DNA from: UBA1723 sp045641625
Lineage (GTDB): Bacteria > Bacteroidota > Bacteroidia > Bacteroidales > Paludibacteraceae
DNA length: 64,000 nt
Assembly (NCBI GenBank): GCA_045641625.1
Contig: JAZUHH010000081.1
Coordinates: 1-64,000 of the forward strand
Reading direction: 5' to 3'
The notes under the pieces are model-generated. The model searched no databases, was not told where the DNA came from, and saw nothing but the letters and a program-made list of their open reading frames with translations. Each line of letters opens with the position of its first letter. Position 1 is the stretch's first letter. Below are positions 1 to 11,300 of this stretch, one piece after another. The position numbers and the translations under genes are program-made.

Positions 1-294
1 CAACTTAGTCAATATCTATATGATAATGATGTTTTGTGGTCTTATAAAAGAGATAAATATGCCATTTTAGAAGATAAAGAACTTATTGTTGTAAGTTTAA
101 CTTATCTAGAATTAGAAGAAATGTATTTACTATTCGATATATTTCCGTATGATGTTGTAAAAAAAATTTGGATAAAAGAAATGCTTCCTTGTGATGATTA
201 TTACGGAGTATTGAATAAAATGTTAGCATATATAGTTTTTGGTGTAAAAAATTTTAATAAATTCAAAGAAGAGGTATGTGGAAAGATGGGTTAA
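1..294 (+). CDS. Partial hypothetical protein upstream of AbiEii-like gene
   Basis: This frame is open from the first base, so the gene is cut by the window edge and the TTG at 34 need not be its start. The visible 97 residues are hydrophobic and acidic, with a region rich in Leu, Glu and Tyr and no recognisable motif. It overlaps the next gene by 19 bases, which implies translational coupling. In AbiE-type and related systems the gene before the nucleotidyltransferase usually encodes the antitoxin, so an antitoxin role is possible by position only. The family is not recognised. Confidence 0.6.
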   Translation, partial: QLSQYLYDNDVLWSYKRDKYAILEDKELIVVSLTYLELEEMYLLFDIFPYDVVKKIWIKEMLPCDDYYGVLNKMLAYIVFGVKNFNKFKEEVCGKMG

Positions 295-1586
295 CTAAAA
301 ATACTTTAGATATATTCGAAAAGGTTTCTCAGCTAGAATGCATAAAAGATTTGTATTTATGTGGAGGAACAGGTATAGCTTTGCAGTTGCATCACAGATT
401 CAGCGAAGATTTAGATTTTGAACTGCTTTCTGTTCAAGGTAAAGGAGAAGAATACAAAGCGTTAAATCACGGACTAATAATGTCTGAATTAAAATCTGTC
501 TTTGGTAATGTTGATACTAAAGGAGTTGCAACAAATAATCATTTTGAATGCATAGTCGGAGATCATGTTAAATTATCTTTCTATAAGCCAACATATAAAG
601 TTCCTGTATTGAATGGAGTTAACATTCTTAATAATTTAAACACAGTATCGCTTCAAGATGCTTTGGGTATGAAATTATATGTCATAACTCAAAGAAGCAA
701 ATTTAGGGATTATTATGACATTTATTCTTTACTCAAAGAAGGTTGTTCGTTGCAAGAAGGTATTATGTATGCCATAAAATTTTCTAGACATGATGTTTCT
801 TCTAATGCTATCGTACAAAAGATATTGTCTAAGGAACAATTTATAGAATCTAAAAATGAAGGATTCTTTAATTTTATAGAACTAAAAGCAAAGTATAATG
901 TAAATGTTCATCAAATCTGTGATTTCATCGAAGAACAATTGACTCATGTACAAATAAAAAAAGAGAAATTAGACAAAACAGTCAATAAATCAATAGGTAG
1001 ATTATTTTATGAGACATTTACAAGAGCTAATGATTCTCTTTTGGTTTCTCTTTTAGACAAGCTTCCTGGATATGTAGAATTAAAGAATGATGAAAATAAA
1101 ATAAAATTCATTAGAGATTTATTGTCTTCAGTCAAAGTTGAGGTTGCACCTTACGACACAAATGACATTGATCTTCTATCCATAAGAAAGAGTAAAGATG
1201 TTAATAGTTTGGGAAGAGTTAACGAAATTCTAGCCGAATATAATAAGTTTAATGCTCTTAATGCTGAGATAACACAACAGCAAAATGCAATAAACGAAGC
1301 TCAAAATATTCCAATGGACGGATCTCTTAAAGAGCTACTTATCGCAAACTGTAATTCCAAAATCGAGACATTGAAATCTCAGCAAGTGGATTTGCGTTTC
1401 TTCCAAGAATTTGAAATTGCTGAAAAGAAAAGACATGAGATCAAAGTTTTAGAAATGTCAAAAGATATTTCAAATAAGATAGACAAGGCTCTTGATTCCG
1501 AAATAGAGACTATAAAAGATAAACTGGAGTCTCAGCAGGAGGACCAGGAAGAGTCTAATACAAAAAGCGTAAGAAGGAGAAGATGA
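276..1586 (+). CDS. AbiEii-type nucleotidyltransferase (toxin) with C-terminal element module
   Basis: Residues 25-160 carry the AbiEii/MenT-type nucleotidyltransferase signature: GGTGIAL at 30-36, the R-x-S-x-DLDF segment at 41-48, and RDYYDIY at 144-150. Family members act as toxins that modify tRNA or other targets; activity here is inferred. Residues 239-436 are extra to the family. They align with the end of HipA (19824-22118) and of the giant methylase/helicase (22533-30956): SIG-[KR]-x-F, a 30-residue ungapped stretch with 11 identities centred on YD...VN-[DE]-I..EY, then a glutamine- and lysine-rich coiled region and a terminal RRRR. The ATG at 276 has a purine-rich AAGAAGAGG just upstream. 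Its partner is probably the overlapping upstream gene. The nucleotidyltransferase assignment is firm; the target is unknown. Confidence 0.8.
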   Translation: MWKDGLTKNTLDIFEKVSQLECIKDLYLCGGTGIALQLHHRFSEDLDFELLSVQGKGEEYKALNHGLIMSELKSVFGNVDTKGVATNNHFECIVGDHVKLSFYKPTYKVPVLNGVNILNNLNTVSLQDALGMKLYVITQRSKFRDYYDIYSLLKEGCSLQEGIMYAIKFSRHDVSSNAIVQKILSKEQFIESKNEGFFNFIELKAKYNVNVHQICDFIEEQLTHVQIKKEKLDKTVNKSIGRLFYETFTRANDSLLVSLLDKLPGYVELKNDENKIKFIRDLLSSVKVEVAPYDTNDIDLLSIRKSKDVNSLGRVNEILAEYNKFNALNAEITQQQNAINEAQNIPMDGSLKELLIANCNSKIETLKSQQVDLRFFQEFEIAEKKRHEIKVLEMSKDISNKIDKALDSEIETIKDKLESQQEDQEESNTKSVRRRR

Positions 1587-1591
1587 GACAC

Positions 1592-1629
1592 AAAAAAGCC
1601 ACTGACTTTAGTAGTTAGTGGCTTTTTTT
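1592..1629. terminator. Bidirectional terminator between convergent genes
   Basis: The inverted repeat AAAAAAGCCACT / AGTGGCTTTTTTT with a 13-base loop lies between the stop of the nucleotidyltransferase gene and the stop of hicB. It has a run of T on either strand, so it can end both transcripts. Confidence 0.9.
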
Positions 1630-1639
1630 CAAAAGTGAA

Positions 1640-2047
1640 TTACACTGTAACTTGCAAAAGTTCTTTTCCCAATTTATTTAGACCATTCGCAATTTTTTCC
1701 TCTTGCGGTTTCCTTGGTTTAGCTAAACCTGAAGCATAATGAGCTAATTGCTTTTGATTAATACCTGTGATAGTTTGTAATGCGGAAAAAGAAAAAATCC
1801 CTCTGTAATATTCCAAAAGAGACTGTACGTCAAATTTGTATATTAGATCATATTCCCCATCAAAAACAGTAGGATATTTATCTCCATCTGCTTTTGCACA
1901 TTCGATGTAGAATTCAATACTTTCTACAACTTCTTTCTTAAAATCCTCAAAACTTCCCGAACATGCAACAATCCAACCAGGAATAAGACTACAGTTACAA
2001 CTATATCCGTTTTCTGTTCTTGCTGTATTGATAATTACTTTTTCCAT
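1640..2047 (-). CDS. hicB: HicB-family antitoxin
   Basis: This 135-residue protein has the HicB layout: an N-terminal partial RNase H-like domain (about residues 1-75, with the GYSCNCSLIPGW segment corresponding to the usual y.v.fPDlpG) followed by a C-terminal helix-turn-helix (about 85-125, LQTITGINQKQLAHYASG). HicB binds and blocks HicA and usually represses the operon through its DNA-binding domain. It lies 4 bases downstream of hicA on the same strand, in the HicA-then-HicB order. The candidate operator is at 2286-2309. The assignment rests on the pairing and both domains. Confidence 0.88.
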   Translation of the reverse strand: MEKVIINTARTENGYSCNCSLIPGWIVACSGSFEDFKKEVVESIEFYIECAKADGDKYPTVFDGEYDLIYKFDVQSLLEYYRGIFSFSALQTITGINQKQLAHYASGLAKPRKPQEEKIANGLNKLGKELLQVTV

Positions 2048-2051
2048 AATT

Positions 2052-2249
2052 CTAAAATTTTAATCCAGATTGAGATTCAATACTTTTTAGCAGAGATCCA
2101 TAAACATCGTCTGAAGGTTTACCATTTACGGTTACTTTTCCCTGTTTTGTTGGATGTGTAAATTGTCTATGACTCCCTCGGCAAGCTTTAATTGACCATC
2201 CATCAGCTTCCAACATAGCAATGATATATGAAACCTTTACTACTTTCAT
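2052..2249 (-). CDS. hicA: HicA-family mRNA interferase toxin
   Basis: A 65-residue dsRBD-fold toxin with the diagnostic GSHRQFTHP segment, including the catalytic His, and a Gly-rich beta segment ending in the usual C-terminal helix. HicA cleaves mRNA without needing the ribosome. The open frame extends upstream to 2315, but those 22 extra residues run through a palindrome and the promoter, and the ATG at 2249 gives the normal family length, so I chose 2249. It is paired with hicB 4 bases downstream. Confidence 0.9.
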   Translation of the reverse strand: MKVVKVSYIIAMLEADGWSIKACRGSHRQFTHPTKQGKVTVNGKPSDDVYGSLLKSIESQSGLKF

Positions 2250-2263
2250 ATTTTGATTTTTTG

Positions 2264-2271
2264 CAAAATTA
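2264..2271 (-). promoter_or_regulatory. Candidate -7 box for hicAB
   Basis: The minus strand reads TAATTTTG, matching the Bacteroidetes -7 consensus TAnnTTTG, 14 bases before the chosen hicA start. No clean -33 TTTG box is seen at the expected distance, where the operator palindrome lies. Confidence 0.55.
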
Positions 2272-2285
2272 AATAAAAAAAATAG

Positions 2286-2309
2286 AATAGTAGCATTTTT
2301 ACTACTATT
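2286..2309. promoter_or_regulatory. Candidate HicB operator palindrome
   Basis: A perfect inverted repeat, AATAGTAG then 8 bases then CTACTATT, sits just upstream of the -7 box of hicAB, where the -33 region would be. This is the place and shape expected for autoregulation by the HTH of HicB. The role is inferred. Confidence 0.6.
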
Positions 2310-2313
2310 TATC

Positions 2314-2352
2314 AAAAAAATCCGAGTCTAAATGAAAAGACTCGGATTTTTA
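2314..2352. terminator. Terminator of the giant gene operon
   Basis: Arms AAAATCCGAGTCT (2317-2329) and AGACTCGGATTTT (2338-2350) are perfectly complementary, with an 8-base loop. It lies directly after the stop of the 2368-12819 gene, and the minus-strand T run supports termination of that transfer operon. Confidence 0.9.
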
Positions 2353-2367
2353 TTATCACATCACAAT

Positions 2368-5300
2368 TTACTTCTTTATTGCTTTGGTCACAACATCATT
2401 TACCTTTATGATATAACTACCAACAGGGAATTGTGCAGTAGAAATAACCACATTATCAGTCGCAGATCCAACAGCAATCTCCTTTCCTAGTTCGTTGAAA
2501 ATAAAGTAGTCAAATTCGTCTTTGTAATCGATGTGTAGTTCAGAATCAAATGGTATAGGGTAGATGCTGACATTAGAATTACTCTCATCGTCTTTACCAT
2601 TCGGATTTTCGAGATTAAAAAACATCATTGGCATTGTGGCGGATCTTAAAGTATTATTGCCACTTTGTGCAATGAACAAAGCATTGTTGTATCTCAAAGT
2701 GTCTTTACAATTCTCATTTGATGCAACGAGTATTATATCGTAATAACCCTCTGAATAGACATACATTGAAGGATTTTCATTGTCGGTTTTCATATCATAT
2801 TGTCCCTTTGAATTCTCTATAAATGGGTGATCGTGCCAATGAATATCCCAAGAATATTTTGTTGCATTTTCAGATGAGTTTATCAACGATATTCGTTCTC
2901 CTTCGTTAATGTCTATTTCTTCTAACTCTGAATATGAATATGTAATATTCCTATTGTCTAGAGATAGAGAGAAGTCTGATTTGACAGAATCCTGGTATAG
3001 AGTAACCTGTTTGATTGCGTTAACTCCAGTCTCGGTATCATAACGTGTGATTAGGACTTCGATATTTCCATTTACACCGAAAACACAAATTTGACGCTGT
3101 GTCTTACCTTGTTCATATCTACTTCCGTCGTCAAAGAAGGATCCATCTTCAAAATACTTATCGATAGCATACAATCTTGAGTAAGAAGCTCCCTTATGAG
3201 GAATAAATTCATACGAGTAATCATATCTACCAGTTCCATGATTTGCATTATCATAACATCTGATAAATGCATTATCTCCTTTACACTTTGCAGGAATAAT
3301 TTCTATGTCATCATCATCAATGAATCTCTCCTCGATGTTTTCGACATAGAAGGATTCCGATGTACTTATACCACAACTGTTTGTTGCTACTATGCGATAA
3401 CTAGCATTCACATTATCAAGGGCATCGAATCTTACAATTCCGTTGTGAACTTCAAGGCTACCTGACTCTACATACTTTTTACTATCTGTAGAAATTTCCA
3501 AAACTATTTTATTGTAATTTCCGACGATAGTGTCAACAAGAACCACTTTTTGATTTCTTAACTTCTGTATATAGTGATAGTTGATTTTTCTAACATAACT
3601 TGAAGACGAATCCATAGTTATTACAGAAAGTCCAGGAGCGGATAATGACGCAAACAAAATATTGGAATTGATGACATATACAAGATTATCTGAAGCCTGA
3701 TAACTTACATCTTTCCTAAATGAACGACCTTTATCATCTGAGCTGATAATAATATTGCCAAGATCATCTATCTTATAGCCATTATTATCATTGATTTCGT
3801 ACCATTCTCCAAGATTGACTTGTTGTATAGACCATACAGATGATATTAAAGTTGCGTCATCATTTAGACCTTCTATATTGCTAGCGGTAATAGTCATGTC
3901 CTTACAGTCAGTATCAATCTTATTTCCCATCAAAGGTTTGATTCTGAATGGTCGATAACATTCTCCACTGGTATTCAGCACATATAGCATACTATCTTGG
4001 TATCTCTTTGCTGAATAAGGAAGAACTACTCCATATTTTATACCAGAAGTGTTGATCGTGTCTGCACCACCGTCTCCACTTAGAATACAATTTGCGAATG
4101 AAGACGACTTGATTGTAACTTCTCCATCTGCGTTGTTTACATACGAAGTTATAACCTCCATTTGAGGTGCAAATTCAAGCAATTTCTTTCCGACGAATTT
4201 CAACGTGTCGCTTGTAGCAGTTTCTCCACAAGTATTGTCAACAATACGAGTTACGTATAATGTATCTACAATTTCAAGTGTCAAATCCTTCTTGTTCTCG
4301 TTTGATACAAGACCGAAATCTTTACCATCCTTAGACGTATACCACTTGTATTTGAACCCAACATCTTCTTTGTCACCATTTAAGACATAACCGATAAGCG
4401 AGGTCTCAACTGCGTTTTCTCCAATTATTGTGAACTTTGTTTCATTGCATGGAGTATAACTGTCTGCATTGATGTTTGCATACGATGCCTTGACATGAGG
4501 TTTGTTGATCACATCTTTTTTGACAATAGAAGAATGACACTTCAGCTTACTATCGAATGTAGTATATGCGTATGTATTAACATCTGAATTGAATCCAGAA
4601 ATAACACCAACCTTGTTTGTTTCATTTAGTTCAATATCATGATCGCTTAACTTACCATCCAAAGAACCTAAAGCAGTAAGGTTGTAAACTCTTAGAATAT
4701 TTCCATTTGTTGTGGAATCACTTATTGAAACAGTTATATCAGAACCCTGACATTGATAATTAGAGATATCTACAGAAATCTGTTTGATTGTATCAGATAC
4801 ATTTATCTTTATTGCGTCTGTAATTATCTCATTGCAAGCGTCAGTAACAACTCTTTTATAATAAGACATTTTTGATACAGAATGAAGTGTAAGAGCAGGA
4901 GAGTTTCCGTCTGTTATTTCTGTATAAATCTCATCGTCCTCACTTTGCAACCACTGGTATTTTTTATCACCGACTCCTCCAGTCGCACTTGGAAGATTTA
5001 TAATAAAGTCTGATCCGAAACATATAGTATCAATTTCGATGATTTCCTGTTGTTGCAATACTGGTATTGTGTTTGGATTAAATCTATACTCTTTTGTCTT
5101 ACAACCTGTAATTTTGTGAGTTCCAACCACTCCATATTCTATTACATCGACCACACCCTGTCCTTTTCTGAACAGCTTGATACAATTATCAACCTCGCCA
5201 GAGAACACACCGCCATCATGATACTGATTCCACTTGTAAGTGTAATTTATAGAATCATCGACACAGATCAAAGCCAATTCCGAATCACAATCGTTTCCTC

Positions 5301-8300
5301 CTTGATGTATAGATGGAGTTTGCACCTGCGAATGTATGATGAACGTAATAGGTTCACTTTCTACAGAATTACACATGTTATACGTATCGTTGTAGATACA
5401 CTTCACTTGGATAGAATTCTCATTAAGCGAATCAATCTTTAATTCATCTAAGTGTTTTGAAATCGCAAAACTATTGCTGTTTTCACTCTTGATTGTGTCA
5501 AATGCTAGGCTGTTCACTGCAATTGCCCACATATATGTGTAGCCAGTTTCCTTTCCTTTTCCTCCTATTGGTAACGTTGAAACAATTGTTGGTATGGAAT
5601 CCATATCGTCAAAACAGAAATCGGCTTTATTGACCGAATCCGAGAATGAAAGGCTACCAGAAATAAATTCCTCATAACGTTCAAGAGTCACTGTATTGGA
5701 GAATACGTTACCACCACCTCTATTTGTCGCTTTTCTACGGATGTATATTACATCATTTCCTTTTGTCACAGAGTTAAGAAGATCTGCTTCAAGATAAACA
5801 TTGTTTGAGTTTTCGATTGTAGACCATGAATTCTTATCCAAATCAAAGCTGTATTGCCAAGAGTACTCAAACTTTCCATCGCCACCAGACGCTGGCAAAT
5901 ATGAGTTGATGATAGAATAATCTCCGTCTTTACATATCTTATCTTCATTGGCAACTATTTTACCTCCATTACAAGAAGGATAAACTACTAAAGGAACTCG
6001 CTCCCTTTTACCTTCGCAAGTATTGCCCATGATTTCTCCCTGTATATCGAGAGAGATATACAATTGATCACTTTCTTTTACATTGCCAATTGTAAAATGA
6101 TTTTGCAAATCATCACTATTAGCAGAGAACACTTTGCAAGAATCACACTCTTCAGAATCATACCAATTTACTTTTGGACTGCTTCCGCTAATGTGCTTAT
6201 ATACAATTCTTATAGAGTCTCCAATTTCAATATAATCTGTAGAGACAAACTTCTTCGCAGATTCGTCATGTTTCTCAAAAATAAAACTTCCTATGCTGTC
6301 GTATTCCAATACCGATACAGATGCATAAGTGTAGTTTCTAGTACAACCATCGTCCATTACAAATCTATACGACATCTTGTCAACTGTTATATCGTTGATT
6401 TCCAATGATTGTGTCCTATTGAATCGAGTTGCAAAGTTTTCACTTCCATCAATCTTACCCCACAATTCGTCTTTTATACCATCCTGACCGTTGCCGTATG
6501 CTGATTCCCAATATGTTCGGAATGTTTTACCATTGCTGTCTCCCGCACCCTTATTGCTGAAGAACTTTAATGCTCCAAAATTCTTGTCAGCAATAGCAGA
6601 TGAGTCTATCTCAACATCGATGTTTATTCTATCCACGTCTCCACATATTTCTGCATATTTAGGCGAAATGGACACTGTAAGGTCTTGATTCTTGATGTTA
6701 CCTGCAACATGAAGGTAAAGAGTGTCTGTAGATACTGGTTTTGTGCTACCTTCATAGAATCCTTCTCTTACAAACTTGAACAATTTTTCCTCACCATCAA
6801 AATCGTCTCCTTTTATTATTGTTGCGACATTTGTGTTGTCTACATTAACCGATTCTGTATTTACCTGTATGTTAGACTCCTTGCTGTTAAGATAATAACC
6901 TTTCCTTTCATTCTCGTCAAACATAAACCATTGGTAGCGGTTGATTTTGTCGCTTCTATTTAGACTTTTAATAACTCCAATAGAATCCATGCGACACATC
7001 CAGTATTCATTTTTCTTGACTTTTGTCAAATTCTCAAATTCAATAACACCTCCATCTATAACAGCGACAACAAAAGTATCACTGAAAGATGGACAGTTGT
7101 CGAGTTTGTTATACTTAGTCAAAGTATAATAGTAGTTGCCTTCTTTATATTTTGCTTTATCTGTAGCTACAATATTGCTAGTGATATTCTCATCCAATTT
7201 TTCTTTGCTGACAAGCGTATCTATTATTTCGTTATTGTCGTTTCTGATAACAAAATAAGATGATTGTATGTGGCTACTAGCCGTTGTGTTATACTTGATA
7301 TTTATTTCCTCATTTGTAGCGACAACGATGGTCTTATCTTTTATATTAAGTAAAACTTTGTCCGCATCAGTATAGAATGAATCTTTAACAATCACTTTGA
7401 CATCAGAACTACTGCTATAATACTTTTCTGGATTTGAATATGAAGTAATATACTTATTGGCATTTTCTCCAACAGACAATGAGCTGGTGCAATTCTCACT
7501 TACAATTCGTCTATACCACGCATTTGCTTTTAACGACTCTGTTGAAACACCAGTATATGTTTCACCACCTTCATTTGTCAAATCCTCCCAAGTTTCTTTA
7601 TCATCAAACGATCTTTGCCATGAGTATGTATAATTACCTGTTCCTCCAGTGGATTTCTCTTTCTCTGTCAAAATCGGCAATGTGTTATAACAAATACTAC
7701 CACCATCGTTATAGATACCACTCGCTTTTAGTTCTGGTATTACATTTACCGTAATAATCGGAGTTGTTATATCAACAGGATAGTTGCCACTATGAATTGT
7801 AGCATACAAAGACAAATCTTGGTATGCGACTAATCCATTTATTAAGAAAGAAAATGCTCCTTTATGGGTTTCTATAGTTATAGAGTCATAATGAAGATAT
7901 ATGTTTGCTTTCTCTATAGAGCCTTCGTATGAACCACTCTTTATATACCACTGAATTTGTGGCTTAACATCTTCTCTATAATCACCGCCATAACCACTAA
8001 TTATTATACTCTTAATTGTATCTAATTTGCAAAGGTTATATTCAAAGATTGAGTCATTCAAATTTGTCACACTCATTTGTTCAAACAATTCATAAGAAAA
8101 TGTATCTATCGCAGACTCACAACCTTCAATATGTTTCTTTTGGATAGTCGCTTGGTGTAATCCTGCCGAGAAATACTCCAATCCCCATTCCTTTGTTGAC
8201 ACACTTACCCTACTTAAACTATCAACATTGATGAATTTAGATCTTTCCTCAGTGACAGCCCCCCAAGTATAAGAACTTTTGTATTCGTCCACCTGATAGT

Positions 8301-11300
8301 TTGTAACAAATTCAAGAGATCCTGCACTTCCGTTTATTATTGGGTTAGAAATCAATCTCACATAAGAAATGCCATTTTTGTCGTGAAGCGGATAACGGTT
8401 GATAGAGTCGTCAATCTTGATTGTATAAAGATAAGAGTAAACAGTAGTTGGACAACTGTTGAATTTGATTCCACAACGGATATAAGTTTCCTTGTCTATT
8501 TTATTGGCAAAGAAGTCTGTCTTGTATGAATTCGTTTCAGATATATAGAACTCTTGTGTCTTGTCGTTTCCTAATACACTCCAATTCTTGTTATCTGTAG
8601 AATACTCCCAAACATACTGAATGTTTGTTGTCTTGCCAGTTGTTGCTATAGGGTATTCTTTACTTAGCTCTAAATATAATGCGTTAATAGAAGATCCTTC
8701 ACAAACTTTAGTTGAAGTTGTGTTATTGACACCATACAATGGAACACTCTTTACAGTCTGTTCACTATAAATTGTGATCGTGTTGTTCGACGTTAATTTA
8801 TCTCCATTATATGTAATAATGCAACGTACATATTTGACTTCATTGCTATTGATTTCTATTTCTGCTGAAGATTTTGTAGCACCTTCAATATTTAACCAAT
8901 AACTGTTACCTATTTTTTGTTGCCACTGATAAGAAACCTTGTTTTCAATGTCAGCAAAGCTGTTTAAATCATAGAAAAGACCACCCTTTGTTTTTGGTAA
9001 GTCTTCTATGTCAGTAGTGACTTTCACTGTAGTTCCATCGCACCCCACATATGTTGTTTGTTTTTCTTCTCCATCAGTATTTAGTGCAATTCCGAATTGT
9101 TCAATGTTGCCCCAACCATTAGAACAATGGAAAGGAATATCAATAGATGCAGAACATTGTGTCTTACAGTTATCCAAGAATGCCCAACGATAAAGAGTCA
9201 AAGACGCATCAGTATTATCTGGAGTGATAATAACCGTAGATTCTGTCTCAGGACGAGATTTAGGGCAAGAAGGAGTTTCAGGCTCACTGTTTAAGCCTAC
9301 AGCAGAAACTATATAATTCCATTTTGTACCTATATTGTCATTTACGGTAATTTCCCAATCTGTTTCGCCTTTCCCTTTTTTTAAATCCTTGATATCTGTA
9401 TTTCCACTTCCGTCTGTATATGTCACGTTTGAGAAGTCGTTGATGTCAACAATATTGCTGAAAGAAAGACCTGTAGCTTCTCCTGTACTTCCCATGTATG
9501 TGTACGAATATGTAGACCAATATGAAGGACAGTTCCTATCATAGATTCTAACATAATAACTATTTCTTGTTACTTCAGGAAATTCAATTGAGAATGAACC
9601 ATCAAAATCTCCAGAGAAAATGGCAGAATCTGGTTTTGATGACGAAGATACATGATAGATATATTCTCCAGATCCACCTTCTCTAGATATAGAATTTGAA
9701 GTAAATGTTATCGTATCTCCATCTCCTTTACAATATGGACTAAATATATTACGACCTGTTCTTTCATTTGTACTCGATTTTCCTGCACTACTTGTAGCAT
9801 CTAGCACAAAATTAAATTCTGGATAAGTCTTGAAGAAGAATGTGTCAACCTTTCCAAAACATTGTTTGTTTACTTGTGATTGACGTAGTATTGTATATAA
9901 ATTATCTTTCTTGTCAAATGAAATATATTGTAGTTTTTTTGTGGCAATACTATATTCTACATCATTGCTATTAGTAATATCTTTAAATGAATAAAGTAGA
10001 TTATCTGTTGGATTCTCAGATGTTAATGTTATAGATTTGTCGGCACAAACTTCAATTGTCGCACCACTATCATAAGTATCATTTCCAATTCTTAATTTAG
10101 TGGGATTTATAGTTTTATCAACCTTGACTCTTACTGTGTCTTCTACATTACAACCGTTTTGTGATTTGACAACATTCAAATATTTTGTTGTTTCACTCAA
10201 TACAACACTCAAAGACGTTTCGTTGTTCTGAAGGAAGAAATAGTCAGCATTGTCAGATATGTTATTACGTTTGATTTTAATTGTATCTCCTGCATTAACA
10301 CATTCTGTGTTTATCTGTAAATCTCCTCTTATATCAAGGATGAGAGTGTCAGGAGCAGATGCTTTCACAGAATTACTGAACACAGTACCGTCGCAAACCG
10401 CCAAAGAGATATTTTTCACTCCTGATCCAATGCCACTTGTCAGTTTATACACTCCATTGATCGGTTTCCCTAAGACTAATAAATCCCCATTGTCTATTCT
10501 CCAATATATGCTTTTGGTAGTATCTACATTTGTAGATAAGATTTTAGCATATAAAGAATCGTAGAAACACAAATCAATTTTCGATGTGTTGAAATTTTTG
10601 TTATCTGTCGATAATGCAATTGTCGGTTTACTTATAGGATATATCGTTATGATATTAGAAGAAGAAAATTTATCATTTGCCTTTCCGAAATAAGCAACTC
10701 TTTGCACCTGAATAGCATAATTCTCAAATGGAACATAGTTGTTGTTGAATTGATACCATTCTGAATATCCCAGTTTTCTATATTGATATAAATATTCTGG
10801 TTCTTTCTCTTTATTGTCCGCATATACAGCAGGCTCAAACAAAGCATCAATTTCATCTGTCGTAATGTCTATATTAGGACAGTTGTATATGATTGATTTG
10901 CCTTGATATGGTTTGTTTCCGTTTATGTCTCCATACACATTGACTTTTACGTAAATACTTGTCTTACTTTGACAACCTAAAGAGTTCAATTTGTAAATGT
11001 TGAATTTCGACGACTCATTTACAAAGATGTCTATAGAATTGACATCCTTGTATATGGAATCATTGACTATATAGTCCCCTTGTTCAAGACCAGTAATAGT
11101 GAAAGTCTTACCCTTGTTTACACTAATCTCGAATTCTGAATTGTAGTTGTCTGTGTCTGTTCCGTACTCGGTAAAAACTGGCTCGTTTATCAAAAGACCT
11201 GAGTTTTGATCAATTTCGTCGTGTTTTGAATCAAGATATGTTTTAATATCTATTCTTCTAACAATATCCGATGGGAATGTAGGAAGCATATAAACAGACA

